A DNA stretch of 64,000 nt, from contig CAYNID010000003.1 in NCBI GenBank assembly GCA_964397425.1, forward strand, positions 1 to 64,000. The letters run 5' to 3'. Each line of letters starts with the position of its first letter. Positions within the stretch are counted from its first letter, which is position 1. Positions 43,102 to 52,063 of this stretch are shown here, one piece after another. Below the pieces are notes generated by a model. The model was not told where the DNA came from. It made no database searches and was given only the letters and a program-made list of their open reading frames with translations. This DNA is from Hallerella sp964397425 (GTDB lineage: Bacteria; Fibrobacterota; Fibrobacteria; Fibrobacterales; Fibrobacteraceae). Made by a program: the position numbers and the translations under genes.

Positions 43102-44643
43102 TCAATTTCGCGCCGCATTTTGCGTTTCGTATTCCATTCGGAGCCATTCCGCCGAAAGGGCGCGTGCCGACACGTGAATTTCGTCCAAAGAACCATTCCA
43201 CGATTCCTCGGCAATGTCATTTCCACCGGCGCGGAGAGGGACCTTCATCCCACTTTCCCGCAGCTTAAAGTAAATGGGTTCCCCTATCCGTTCTCCGTTT
43301 TTGAACATCGAAATGGAATCGTTTTTTGAAACAAGTGCGAGCAAATTCCATTTGAGAGTATCAAATGCGGCAACGGCTCCAGGCAAAGAATCCAACGATT
43401 CTCCATCATAAACCGAAAACGACTTGGAATTCGTTTCATAATACCATTCAAAAAAAGTAGAATCCGCCCACGAAGCCCTTTTTGCGAACAAAATCTGATG
43501 ATTTCCGTTATCCCCATTCCAATAAACCCACGCCGAAAGGGTAAAGTCGGAATGGAACGGATCGATAGAGTCCAACGAGACTGATTGTCCCTGAGAAATC
43601 GTCGCCCCGTAGCCGATTATTCCAAACGCCTTGTCCGAATCCGACGGATTGAAAATTTCCGCGTCTCCATTCAAATGCAACGCCGCCAAAACGGAATCCG
43701 ACTCCCATTGCATTCCGGCAGGCTTTTGGGAAAACTCCCGCGGAATCAAATACAAGTTGACTTCGGACGCTCCTTTCGGAAGGGAATCCAGCCGGACCCA
43801 GAGAACTCCCTGAGAAACAGGCGGTGTCCAGTAATCCACTTCAAAGGGCAATTCACTCCCCGCCTCCGAAACCACCTTAAAAGAATCCGGAGACGAAAAG
43901 CGTTCAAAGTTGATTTTGTCATTGAATTTGACAGGAAGAACGAAGCCGTAAAGAGTTTCCCCGGGAGACCGCGTGAGTTCTACCGTCAGCAATTCCGCCG
44001 ACGAAACCTGGATTCCCGAATCCTTTTGAATATCGGAAACAACCAAGATGGAATCCGCCTCCCCGAGAATTTTCAAATCCGGCAATTCAATATTCGCCGA
44101 CTCCCCCTCGGTGCAAAAATCAAAGTGGGCTTTGGAAATTCCATTTTGAACATAAACCAGAGAAAGATTTCCCGCCGGCACCGAATCAAACGCAAACGCC
44201 CCCGCAGAATCCAGCGAAGCCGAAAGATGCGTTCCCACGATGCGCACGGTTCCTTCGGTCATTTCCGAAATGGAACCTTTCAAAGAGCCGGATTCACCAA
44301 GGACAATCCGCATTGAATCCTCGACTAGGCCCGTCAACAAATTCGCGCTGCCACTCGCCGCAAAAATCAAATTCATCCCGTAAGGCATTCCGTTAAATTC
44401 AAAGCGTCCCATGCTGTCGGCAACGGTTTCCATTGAATCTACAATGCCGGCGCTTTTCCAAAAATCTTCATAGGCGACGACGCGCGCCCCCGCCGCAGGC
44501 GTTTTGCCGTCAGCAAAAAAAACATTCCCCGCGATGGAATTTCCGATATCCGTCACGCCGCCTGCCGTTTTTTCTTCTGAACATCCCCAAAAAATCACGC
44601 AAAGAACGGCGAACAATTTCAAGCACCAGCGTTTACAGCACAT
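43102..44643 (-). CDS. Surface lipoprotein with DUF2341 and LamG-like domains
   Basis: The 513-residue protein has a lipoprotein signal with Cys at IFWGC (about residue 21). A carboxypeptidase-regulatory-like beta domain (IAGNVFFADGKTPAAGARVV, about 36-55) and a second one follow. Next come a DUF2341-like domain (about 225-300) and a concanavalin A/LamG-like domain (about 320-500; FTLSAWVYWNG, SLDEIHVSARALS). The domains suggest carbohydrate or surface binding. Start set at 44643 by AAGGAGG 6 nt upstream, which lies inside the end of the TIGR02147 gene. Confidence 0.82.
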   Translation of the reverse strand: MCCKRWCLKLFAVLCVIFWGCSEEKTAGGVTDIGNSIAGNVFFADGKTPAAGARVVAYEDFWKSAGIVDSMETVADSMGRFEFNGMPYGMNLIFAASGSANLLTGLVEDSMRIVLGESGSLKGSISEMTEGTVRIVGTHLSASLDSAGAFAFDSVPAGNLSLVYVQNGISKAHFDFCTEGESANIELPDLKILGEADSILVVSDIQKDSGIQVSSAELLTVELTRSPGETLYGFVLPVKFNDKINFERFSSPDSFKVVSEAGSELPFEVDYWTPPVSQGVLWVRLDSLPKGASEVNLYLIPREFSQKPAGMQWESDSVLAALHLNGDAEIFNPSDSDKAFGIIGYGATISQGQSVSLDSIDPFHSDFTLSAWVYWNGDNGNHQILFAKRASWADSTFFEWYYETNSKSFSVYDGESLDSLPGAVAAFDTLKWNLLALVSKNDSISMFKNGERIGEPIYFKLRESGMKVPLRAGGNDIAEESWNGSLDEIHVSARALSAEWLRMEYETQNAARN

Positions 44644-45499
44644 CCTTCCCCTCCTTTTCAAATTTTCTGCTCATCGGGAACGCTACGACCATCATTTCAT
44701 AAACTTTATCCACCACCGGGTCGTCCGACGCTTTTGCAATGATTTTCTGCCTCGCCTCTTCCAAAATTTTAACGGCGTAGTCATACGTTTTTTCGCTCAT
44801 GGCCAACGTCGTAAATGCAGCAAACCGTTCATAAGGTTTTTTCGTTTCGACAGCCCCAATGGCGTGTTGCACATATTCCCGGCGAATTTGCCGCAAATCC
44901 ATCGGAGAGACCTGTTTTGCGTCGAGCATCAAAGCGGTGCTCCTGTATTTTCCCAAAGAATCCTTTTCGAGCACCCCCCAGCGCAACATGTTTTCTATCG
45001 CATCGCGGGCCTCTTCCGTTGTAATCACCGGATCCACGGCACGGGCCAAATGCATCATGTCTCCGTCAAAATCCGGGTGGACGGCAAGCTCTCGAAGTAT
45101 CGGATAATACCATTTAGAAAAGTATTCCTTTTGGTCATGGGAAATGTGCGAGAATTCATTCTGCGAACGGATTTGAATGATTTCATCCCAGGCGTTTTCC
45201 CGTTCTTCTGTCCGCTTCGCTTGATTGTATTCCACCAAAGCCGAAAAATATTTCGACTGCCGGTTGTCAAGACCCATCGCCTTGATCATTTTCGCCGTTG
45301 ATTTCGGAGTGAGGTTGAATCGTCCCCGGATGACATTCAAACAATAAGACGAAGAACTGAATCCGGCCTTGGCCGCAAAAAAACGATGCGAAAAAACGGC
45401 GCGCATTTTCTTTTGCTCGTCAAAATAATCCTGAAGAAAACGGCGGTAATCGTCGTAATCATAAAGTTTATCGATGGCCGACATATCCATTTCAAACAT
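44633..45499 (-). CDS. TIGR02147 family protein (putative regulator)
   Basis: The 288-residue protein begins IDKLYDYDDYRRFLQDYFDEQK, the family hallmark (residues 8-29), followed by a helix-turn-helix-like region (FAAKAGFSSSSYCLNVIRGR) and a helical C terminus. TIGR02147 is a large paralogous family in Fibrobacter; members often lie directly before a surface lipoprotein gene, as here (11-nt overlap). The function is unproven. TATGTTTG at 45500-45493 fits a promoter box that would leave ATG 45484 as start, 8 nt further; ATG 45499 is the longest option. Confidence 0.84.
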   Translation of the reverse strand: MFEMDMSAIDKLYDYDDYRRFLQDYFDEQKKMRAVFSHRFFAAKAGFSSSSYCLNVIRGRFNLTPKSTAKMIKAMGLDNRQSKYFSALVEYNQAKRTEERENAWDEIIQIRSQNEFSHISHDQKEYFSKWYYPILRELAVHPDFDGDMMHLARAVDPVITTEEARDAIENMLRWGVLEKDSLGKYRSTALMLDAKQVSPMDLRQIRREYVQHAIGAVETKKPYERFAAFTTLAMSEKTYDYAVKILEEARQKIIAKASDDPVVDKVYEMMVVAFPMSRKFEKEGKDVL

Positions 45500-45627
45500 A
45501 AATTTTTACACACCGAAAGTCAAAGAATTGCGAAAACAAGCCGGTAGACAAGAGTCTTTCCGCCCGAACATTTATCAAAATTTACACGTTTTGCTCGCGA
45601 CCCGCCGATTTTTCAATGCAAATCCGT

Positions 45628-45644
45628 GTAAAAAGCGTTTTTAC
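45628..45644 (-). terminator. Possible weak terminator after the TPR lipoprotein gene
   Basis: GTAAAAA and TTTTTAC pair around a CGC loop, with the T-run in the 3' arm. It lies 37 nt after the stop on the minus strand. The rest of the 45500-45680 gap shows nothing I can name. Confidence 0.3.
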
Positions 45645-45680
45645 GCCAGGAAATGTGAGCTGCGACAAATTCCAGAAAAT

Positions 45681-47600
45681 TTATTCAAAATCGTACATGC
45701 TGTTGTACGAATTTTCCAATTCTTCATTTTCTTCTACACGGATATTCGGTTCCGCTTTTTTGTTTTCATTCGCCGAAAGATCATCATAGTATTGCTTCGA
45801 CAGTTTTTCAACGTAAGCGCTATTTTGCTCCACCCGCTTGCGGAGGCGATCCAACGATTCATCTGTAATGGCCATCCGCGTTTGCAAGCGTTTTTCGGCA
45901 TCCATTCCCCACGGCGTATTGCGGTGTTCTTTACGCAACGTTTTAAATGCAAAAGCCGCCGAGTCCCGAGTTTCCGGAGACATTTCCCAAAGGATGCCCT
46001 TCATATACAAAGACTGTATTCCCGCCTCTGTTTCCGGATACGCCCTGTAAACAGAATCGTATGCGGCAAGCGCGTGAGCGTATGCGGAATCCACAGCATC
46101 CATGCTGTCCAAAGGAACGTTTTGCGCCACGACCCAAAGGCTTTCGGCAAACAAGAACAGTTCGTGCGCATCGTCTTCCGGCGTTTTCACGGTGACTTTC
46201 ACACCCAAATTGATCTGCGCCTGTTTGGCGTAATCGGTTTTAGGATATTTGGCGATAATTTCTTTATAAAGTTCTTCGGCTTTGTCGGGATCCTGTTTGA
46301 ATTCATCATAAATAAACGCCCGTGCGTAAGAGGCGCGCATCACGACAGCCGTATCCGGGGATTCTTCAATAATGCGGTCCAAGCGCAAAAGGGAAGAGTC
46401 CATTTCGGACAGTTTGAACAGAAAAAGCTCCGCGATTTGAAATTCCGTATCGAAGAACGCTTTTTTGGCAGCCTCCGTTGTGTCAGAAAGGGAATCTTTC
46501 GCACGGAGCGCCATCAAGCGCCGCAAGGCATCCCGACGTTCCCGCGCATTTTTTCCCCAGCTGCAAACCGGACGGGCGAGAAAACTGGAATCGTAATAAG
46601 CGAGCGCGGGTTCGTATTCCCGTTTTTCCGTTTGATAAAAATCCCCCAAGTCAAAGAATCCTCGAGAAGAATACTCCGTTTTTTCATAATCTTCCGTGAC
46701 TTTATGCAAAAGTTTTTCGCCCTCCGTCCAGTTCCCCGCAAGCAGCAAAAGCTCTCCGCGCCGGACCAGCAAATCGGGCAAATGGGATTCATATTCTTTC
46801 GTTTCAGAAAGAACTTTATATTCTTCGGCGGCTTCTGCAAAGGATTTCGTCAACGCCAAACATTCCGCCGCATGGAGCGCCGCCGAGTAGCGGTCCCGTT
46901 CCGGAAGTTCCACAATTTCTTTCGCCAGATAATGTTCCCTGGCTTTAGGATAATTTTCGTTTTTGAAATAAAGCGAGGCAAGCCTCAAATGCGCCCGCCC
47001 GCGCATATAGGGAGTTCCATTCGTATCGGCCAGCATTTTTTCCAAAGCCGCAATCGCCTGATCCGTAAAGTCGCCCTTTTCTTCGAGCAGCGAGAGCAAA
47101 TTCAACCCTTCGGAATAAAAAGGATGCGAGTCGCCCACATCGAGAATGGACTGAAGCGCAAAACGGCTGATGTCGTATTCTCCGTTCTTGTAAAGGCAAT
47201 AGGCGCGTTCATATTCGACTTTCGGCATGGAATCGTGGTCGGGAAAATAACGTTCAAATTCATCATACTTGGCAATCGCCTTTCCCCACTCCCCCTTATG
47301 CCGAAAACTTTCTCCGATGAGAAACACGGCGCGGGCGGTCTGCCTGTCATTTTCGGGGAACCTTTCCAGAACGCGGGAGCCTTTTTCAATGACCTTGTCG
47401 TATTTTTGCGCAGCGGCTCCCGTTGCCACAACTTCGGAATCCGCCGGCAGCGAATCCGCTTTCGCTTCTTCCAATTTTACCGCTTCTTCGTAATTTCTAT
47501 CGGCATTGAAAATGTGATTCAAATAGGCGCAACAAGTGCAGCCTTCCAAGACAAACGCCATGGCAAAAACAAGAAAAACGGTCAAGAAACGGATGCGCAT
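45681..47600 (-). CDS. Lipoprotein with TPR repeats
   Basis: The 639-residue protein has a lipoprotein signal (FVLEGCTCC, Cys20) and more than ten TPR-like helix pairs, for example RAVFLIGESFRHKGEWGKAI and ALYKEIIAKYPKTDYAKQA-like units near 420. It resembles Tol-Pal YbgF/BamD-type periplasmic scaffolds but is much longer. ATG 47600 fits the signal peptide. It follows the other TPR gene after 16 nt and is probably in the sigma factor operon. Partners unknown. Confidence 0.8.
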   Translation of the reverse strand: MRIRFLTVFLVFAMAFVLEGCTCCAYLNHIFNADRNYEEAVKLEEAKADSLPADSEVVATGAAAQKYDKVIEKGSRVLERFPENDRQTARAVFLIGESFRHKGEWGKAIAKYDEFERYFPDHDSMPKVEYERAYCLYKNGEYDISRFALQSILDVGDSHPFYSEGLNLLSLLEEKGDFTDQAIAALEKMLADTNGTPYMRGRAHLRLASLYFKNENYPKAREHYLAKEIVELPERDRYSAALHAAECLALTKSFAEAAEEYKVLSETKEYESHLPDLLVRRGELLLLAGNWTEGEKLLHKVTEDYEKTEYSSRGFFDLGDFYQTEKREYEPALAYYDSSFLARPVCSWGKNARERRDALRRLMALRAKDSLSDTTEAAKKAFFDTEFQIAELFLFKLSEMDSSLLRLDRIIEESPDTAVVMRASYARAFIYDEFKQDPDKAEELYKEIIAKYPKTDYAKQAQINLGVKVTVKTPEDDAHELFLFAESLWVVAQNVPLDSMDAVDSAYAHALAAYDSVYRAYPETEAGIQSLYMKGILWEMSPETRDSAAFAFKTLRKEHRNTPWGMDAEKRLQTRMAITDESLDRLRKRVEQNSAYVEKLSKQYYDDLSANENKKAEPNIRVEENEELENSYNSMYDFE

Positions 47601-47616
47601 AATCACAAAGTACAAA

Positions 47617-49326
47617 TCAGAAGTTCAAAAGGTGCTTCGCGTAATCACAAAGTCTGGCTCCTTCCGGAATTTTGGAGCGGTCGAGCCGAATCATCCGGAC
47701 TTCTTGCGGTTTGCCGACAATCCGGGCCAGCATTTCAAAGTTATCCCGAGTTTCCCACGTGGCACCGACAATGACCGTTCCATCGCAATCCGTTTCACCC
47801 GTTTCTGTCCCGACTCCCGAAATCCGCGAGTTCATTTGCAACATCGACGTGTAAATTTCCGGCGCGTTCGCGGCGGCCTTGTTCAAAACGGAATTGGAAT
47901 CCGAGACGACTACATGGACTCCGTAAAAATGTCCTGAACTGTCAAACAAAGCGGTGTAACGGTGAAAGTAAGGCGCTTCAAAGAAAACTTCCTGCCAAGC
48001 GTATTTGTTCACTTTTTTGAAATTCGCCGCTGAATATTTGGAAAAGAATTCCTTTTGAGTCGCACCATAACGCACCAGGTAATGCCCCAAGAACGATTCG
48101 AAAGCATGTCCTGTCAACGGGAGCGTCCTCATGCTGTCAATGGCGCGGTTCAAATCATCCGCCAATAAATTTTTTTTCATTTCCCGTACCGGAGCAGACG
48201 AAGCTTCCTGGATGCGGAGACGGATATCCGGGTAATCGGGATCATGACTTTGAATTTCCAAAAACTGCGCCTTTGCCCTATCGAAATCCCGACCTTTGAG
48301 GTAAGCTCTTCCCAACGCTTCGCGGAGAGGCAGATTTTCAGGATATTGTTTCACCAGCGGCTGCAAAATGTCATAGGCGACTTGAATCCTGTCGCGCGGA
48401 GAGATCCGCGTTCCTCCCGCTGCGTTTCCCGGCGGAGATTTTTCCCCTAAAGAAAGCAGAGCCTCGTTTGCCGGAATATAGCCGGGGCGAATCGCCAGAA
48501 CCCGCCGATAGATGTTTTCCGCTTCGTCAAACCGGCCTTTGTATTCTTGCAAAAAACCGTTCAGGCACAACAAATCGGGATTCGCCGGAAACTTGGAAAG
48601 GGCGTGTTCCACCACCAATTCGCAACTGTCCAGCAAGCCTTCATCGTGGAAAATTCGGGAAAGCCGGGCATAAGCCTTGGGTTCGCTTCCCCCGTAAAGG
48701 CTGATTGCCGCTCGAACTTCCTTTTCGCTTTCCGCCAAACGGTCCGCCTTGTAAAGCAAATCCGCATACAACATCCGGGCATCCGCGAACGCCGGAGCTT
48801 TTTCCGCCGCGATTTTTGCAAGCTCCAATGCGGTTCCCAGACTATTCGCCTTTTCCGCTAAACGGGCGTCGACATAAAAAGCGACCGATGTTTCCGCAAA
48901 TTCCCGTTTCAACGCACCGACCATCGCCTGAAGTTGCGATTGCCAAATCGGTTGCAGCGAATCCTGCGAAAGCAACGCATTGACAACACCCCACTTGGCC
49001 AAAAACGCATCCGGGTATTGGAGGGCGATGGCTTCAAAAATTTCCGCGGCACTTTCAAATTCACCGTTCTTTTCAAGTTCACCGGCCCGGTGCAATTCCT
49101 GCCGCGTTGAATATGGCACGGCAGAAAGTCCCGCCAACGTGTCCGGCATATCTCCAGTCGCCATTTTTTCGCCACCGGGAAGTCCAAAAGGCACTTGTCC
49201 GACAATGACGCTGTGCGGACCGAATTTTGAATAGGCGGAATAAACAGCCAAGACCGCAAAGGCTATTCCGAGTAGAGCTAAAAAGAAGAACGCCGCGCGC
49301 CGGGCTTTGGTTTTGGAAATATCCAT
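47617..49326 (-). CDS. Membrane-anchored TPR protein
   Basis: The 569-residue protein has a single N-terminal membrane anchor (about 10-32) and a periplasmic part. TPR repeats span about 75-370 (ELHRAGELEKNGEFESAAEIF, DEAENIYRRVLAIRPGYIPANEA). The C-terminal ~190 residues form a globular domain without recognised motifs (FESFLGHYLVRYG, HRYTALFDSSGHFYGVHV). Its ATG overlaps the sigma factor stop by 1 nt, so both are translated from one mRNA. Confidence 0.78.
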   Translation of the reverse strand: MDISKTKARRAAFFFLALLGIAFAVLAVYSAYSKFGPHSVIVGQVPFGLPGGEKMATGDMPDTLAGLSAVPYSTRQELHRAGELEKNGEFESAAEIFEAIALQYPDAFLAKWGVVNALLSQDSLQPIWQSQLQAMVGALKREFAETSVAFYVDARLAEKANSLGTALELAKIAAEKAPAFADARMLYADLLYKADRLAESEKEVRAAISLYGGSEPKAYARLSRIFHDEGLLDSCELVVEHALSKFPANPDLLCLNGFLQEYKGRFDEAENIYRRVLAIRPGYIPANEALLSLGEKSPPGNAAGGTRISPRDRIQVAYDILQPLVKQYPENLPLREALGRAYLKGRDFDRAKAQFLEIQSHDPDYPDIRLRIQEASSAPVREMKKNLLADDLNRAIDSMRTLPLTGHAFESFLGHYLVRYGATQKEFFSKYSAANFKKVNKYAWQEVFFEAPYFHRYTALFDSSGHFYGVHVVVSDSNSVLNKAAANAPEIYTSMLQMNSRISGVGTETGETDCDGTVIVGATWETRDNFEMLARIVGKPQEVRMIRLDRSKIPEGARLCDYAKHLLNF

Positions 49327-50168
49327 CAGTTCCTGAGGAATTCGCTCAGACGTTCACGCTTTTCCTTGTTCTTCTGGAGCTTGCGGAGCGTCTTGTTCTT
49401 GATTTGGCGGACCCGTTCCCGGCTGAGTTTCAAATCTTCACCGATATCTTTGAGCGTTGTATCTTCGACCATATCCACGCCGTAGAACATCCGCAAAATA
49501 TCTTCTTCCCGAGGCGAGAGGGATTTAAGGGTTTCTTCTATCAGGGCTTTGCGCTCCTGCTTTTCCATTTCGTCTTCCTGATTTCCCTCTGTTCCCAAAA
49601 CATCCATCAGGGAACTGACCGAGTCGCCCGAAGAATTTTCATCGTTAATCGGAGCGTCAAGGGAAATGTCGATGATTTTTTCCATGACTTCCACAATGTC
49701 CTGTTCGGATCCGGCGAATTCGGGCATCGCCATCGTTTTGTCGTAATCCCCGCCGTTCAAGACCAAGGCGCGTTTAAAACGATTGACCAGAGTCAGTTTG
49801 TTCGGCGGAATGCGGACTGCGCCGACCTGTTCAAAAAGCGCCTTCTGAATGGACTGGCGAATCCACCAGACCGCGTAACTGATGAATTTGACATCTTTGG
49901 AGCTGTCAAAACGCATAGCCGCTTTGAAAAGTCCCAAATTACCTTCATTGATAAGGTCCGACAGGGAAAGTCCCCGTCCTTGGTATTTGCGGGCAACGCT
50001 CACCACGAACCGAAGGTTTCCACAAATCAAATGCCGCAGCGCATTTTGGCGCATTTCTTCCGATTCGGCATTCCGGATGAGAGAAATGTACACGATTTCT
50101 TCCTCCGGCTTCAACGTCGGATACCGATTCAAATCGCGAAAATATAAAGCTTCGTTAAAATCACTCAT
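49326..50168 (-). CDS. RNA polymerase sigma-70 factor (RpoD/SigA type, short)
   Basis: The 280-residue sigma factor has region 1.2 (YFRDLNRYPTLKPEEE), region 2 (NLRFVVSVARKYQGRGLSL and KFISYAVWWIRQSIQ), region 3 and region 4 (LSPREEDILRMFYG, LSRERVRQIKNKTLRKL). Region 1.1 and the large non-conserved insertion of proteobacterial RpoD are absent, as in Bacteroidota primary sigma factors. It may be the primary sigma factor or a group 2 paralogue. It is followed by two TPR envelope genes in one operon. Confidence 0.9.
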   Translation of the reverse strand: MSDFNEALYFRDLNRYPTLKPEEEIVYISLIRNAESEEMRQNALRHLICGNLRFVVSVARKYQGRGLSLSDLINEGNLGLFKAAMRFDSSKDVKFISYAVWWIRQSIQKALFEQVGAVRIPPNKLTLVNRFKRALVLNGGDYDKTMAMPEFAGSEQDIVEVMEKIIDISLDAPINDENSSGDSVSSLMDVLGTEGNQEDEMEKQERKALIEETLKSLSPREEDILRMFYGVDMVEDTTLKDIGEDLKLSRERVRQIKNKTLRKLQKNKEKRERLSEFLRN

Positions 50169-50210
50169 GAGAAAGACCTACGCCAGATTATTCGTAACAA
50201 ATATGTTTTT

Positions 50211-50507
50211 TTAACGCTTTTCTGTCAAACGTTTCAGCAGATCATAAGGATATATTCCCGTGCTATGCCCGTCACTCCAGAAAATTCCCACCGCATACCT
50301 TCCTATTGACTGGACTCGTTCTATCCGAATATCTTCGGGAACCGTCCTGGGATCCAACAGGCGTTCTCCCGTATTTTCATCGACACAGAGCGCACATGGA
50401 CAAGCGAGGCGCAATTCGCGTAAACGGAACACGGAGCGGCTTCCGTCATCAAAATCGAAGCCAATTTCATTTTCCTTCGTCCGAAAAATTTTGACCGGCT
50501 GTATCAT
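50211..50507 (-). CDS. DUF971 domain protein
   Basis: The 98-residue protein has the DUF971 pattern: DDGSRSVFRLRELRLACPCALCVDE (Cys37, Cys39-Cys42 region), LLDPRTVPEDI and VGIFWSDGHSTGIYPYDLL. The Cys and His residues can bind a metal. Family members often lie beside mrp, as here (4-nt overlap), and may work in iron-sulphur cluster handling. Confidence 0.88.
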   Translation of the reverse strand: MIQPVKIFRTKENEIGFDFDDGSRSVFRLRELRLACPCALCVDENTGERLLDPRTVPEDIRIERVQSIGRYAVGIFWSDGHSTGIYPYDLLKRLTEKR

Positions 50508-51619
50508 GCGTCCTCCTGGGGAATTTCGTCCCAGCGGTAGTTGAAGTTGTGCAGAGCGTTTTCCGAATGTTCTAACGTTGCAATGGCCTGGATGGCTTTT
50601 TCGGCAATATCGGCAAAGGCGCGCCCGCTTTCGCTGTTCGGATACCGCAAAACGGCAGGTGTCCCTTCATCTCCACAATCCGCCACAGAGGGTTCCAAAG
50701 GAACTTTTCCGAGCATCGGTACGCCTAGCGCTTTTGAAATGCGCTCGCCGCCGCCCGACCGGAAAATGTCATGGCGTTTTCCGCACCCATCACAGATAAA
50801 GTAACTCATGTTTTCGACGATTCCCGCCGTCGGCACGCCGACACTGTCAAACATGGCGAGCCCTTTGCGGCAATCGGCCAAAGCGACTTCTTGGGGAGTG
50901 GTCACGACAACGGCACAGGTCAACGGACATTGTTGAGTCAGCGTCAACTGAATGTCTCCCGTTCCCGGCGGAAAATCGATGAGCAGATAATCCAATTCAC
51001 CCCAGCGGACCCGGTGCACAAAGTTCTGAATCATTTGGCTGGCCATCGGTCCGCGCCAAATCGTCGCCTTGTCGGATTCGGCGAACATCGCCATGGAAAC
51101 AAGAGAAATTCCCCCTTTGACTTCCACCGGCGCGATTGTGCGGTCTTCAAAAATTTCGGGAGCGGAATCCACTCCGAACATAATGTTCATCGACGGTCCA
51201 TAAATATCGGCATCCAAAATTCCGACTTTAGCCCCGGCAAGACTCAGAGCCATCGCCAAGTTTGCCGTAACCGTCGATTTGCCGACGCCACCCTTTCCAC
51301 TGGCCACGCCGACAATGCGCCGGACATCTTTCAACAGTTCATTGGAATTCTCGGGCACCGATTTGGATTCCACAACGCGCCCAGACGCTTTCAAAGTCAC
51401 CTCTGCGCTTTTCGCGCCGATATTGCGGAGAATCTGTTCGCATTGCGTTTTAAACCTATCGCGGATAGGACATGCGGGAGTTGTCAACACCAAGTCCAAC
51501 GTCACGTCGCCATCGGGAGATATTTGGATATTTTGAACAAAGCCCAATTCGACAATGTTCTTCTTTAAATCCGGATCCCGGACAACGGACAAGGCTTTTA
51601 GAATCTGTTCTTCTGTCAT
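50504..51619 (-). CDS. Mrp/ApbC/NBP35-type iron-sulphur cluster carrier ATPase
   Basis: The 371-residue protein has an N-terminal MIP18-like (DUF59) domain (about 1-85, TTPACPIRD) and a P-loop ATPase with the deviant Walker A GKGGVGKST (108-116). The later switch is DFPPGTGD and the CDGCGK Cys pair (about 287-292) can bridge a cluster. It delivers Fe-S clusters to apo-enzymes. Start set at 51619, with AAAAGG upstream; TATTTTTG lies 28 nt before it. DUF971 follows. Confidence 0.92.
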   Translation of the reverse strand: MTEEQILKALSVVRDPDLKKNIVELGFVQNIQISPDGDVTLDLVLTTPACPIRDRFKTQCEQILRNIGAKSAEVTLKASGRVVESKSVPENSNELLKDVRRIVGVASGKGGVGKSTVTANLAMALSLAGAKVGILDADIYGPSMNIMFGVDSAPEIFEDRTIAPVEVKGGISLVSMAMFAESDKATIWRGPMASQMIQNFVHRVRWGELDYLLIDFPPGTGDIQLTLTQQCPLTCAVVVTTPQEVALADCRKGLAMFDSVGVPTAGIVENMSYFICDGCGKRHDIFRSGGGERISKALGVPMLGKVPLEPSVADCGDEGTPAVLRYPNSESGRAFADIAEKAIQAIATLEHSENALHNFNYRWDEIPQEDA

Positions 51620-51647
51620 CGCGAGGCCGCCTTTTGTTGAGGAACAC

Positions 51648-51655
51648 CAAAAATA
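51648..51655 (-). promoter_or_regulatory. TAnnTTTG promoter box before mrp
   Basis: TATTTTTG, 28 nt before the ATG, with a Shine-Dalgarno between; a leadered mRNA is expected. Confidence 0.4.
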
Positions 51656-51679
51656 CAAAATTTCGCCGAAACTGTTTTC

Positions 51680-51687
51680 TAATTTTC
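51680..51687 (+). promoter_or_regulatory. TAnnTTTG-like box before crcB
   Basis: TAATTTTC is followed by CACT and the ATG at 51692; no ribosome binding site fits. It is divergent from the mrp box. Confidence 0.45.
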
Positions 51688-51691
51688 CACT

Positions 51692-52063
51692 ATGATTGTT
51701 TCAATTTTTTGGATTGGACTGGGAAGTTTCTTCGGCGGAATCGGCAGATTTCTGCTTTCAAAAATCATTCAGGGGCAATTTCCGGGCGCATTTCCTTGGG
51801 GAACATTCGCAGTGAATGTCATTGGATGCTTTTTGATTGGCCTTTTTTACGGTTTTTCAGAAAAAGGCCTTGGCGAAAATGCCCGACTGTTTCTGACTAT
51901 CGGATTTTGTGGAGGATTCACCACGTTTTCCACGTTTGCAAACGAAAGTCTGCAACTTTTCAAATCGGGGAACCTGATTCCGCTGGCGCTTTACGCTTCG
52001 GCGAGCGTCTTCGTCGGAATCATCGCCGTTTACGCCGGAAACTGGACGACAAAATTATTTTAA
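51692..52063 (+). CDS. crcB: Fluoride channel FluC/CrcB
   Basis: The 123-residue protein has four membrane helices and the FluC motifs GSFFGGIGRFLLS, WGTFAVNVIGCFLIG and GFCGGFTTFSTFANE with the Phe box. It exports fluoride as a dual-topology dimer. There is no fluoride riboswitch in the 70-nt intergenic region. It converges with the ABC ATPase gene, overlapping by 4 nt. Confidence 0.94.
   Translation: MIVSIFWIGLGSFFGGIGRFLLSKIIQGQFPGAFPWGTFAVNVIGCFLIGLFYGFSEKGLGENARLFLTIGFCGGFTTFSTFANESLQLFKSGNLIPLALYASASVFVGIIAVYAGNWTTKLF

Noticed and set aside
45474..47774. 766-codon open frame opposite the TPR lipoprotein gene
   Set aside because: The sequence is rich in Arg, Phe and His without domain patterns and mirrors the codons of the TPR gene, which has a lipoprotein signal and clear repeats.
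51659..51691. Fluoride riboswitch before crcB
   Set aside because: The intergenic space is too short and lacks the conserved pseudoknot sequences.
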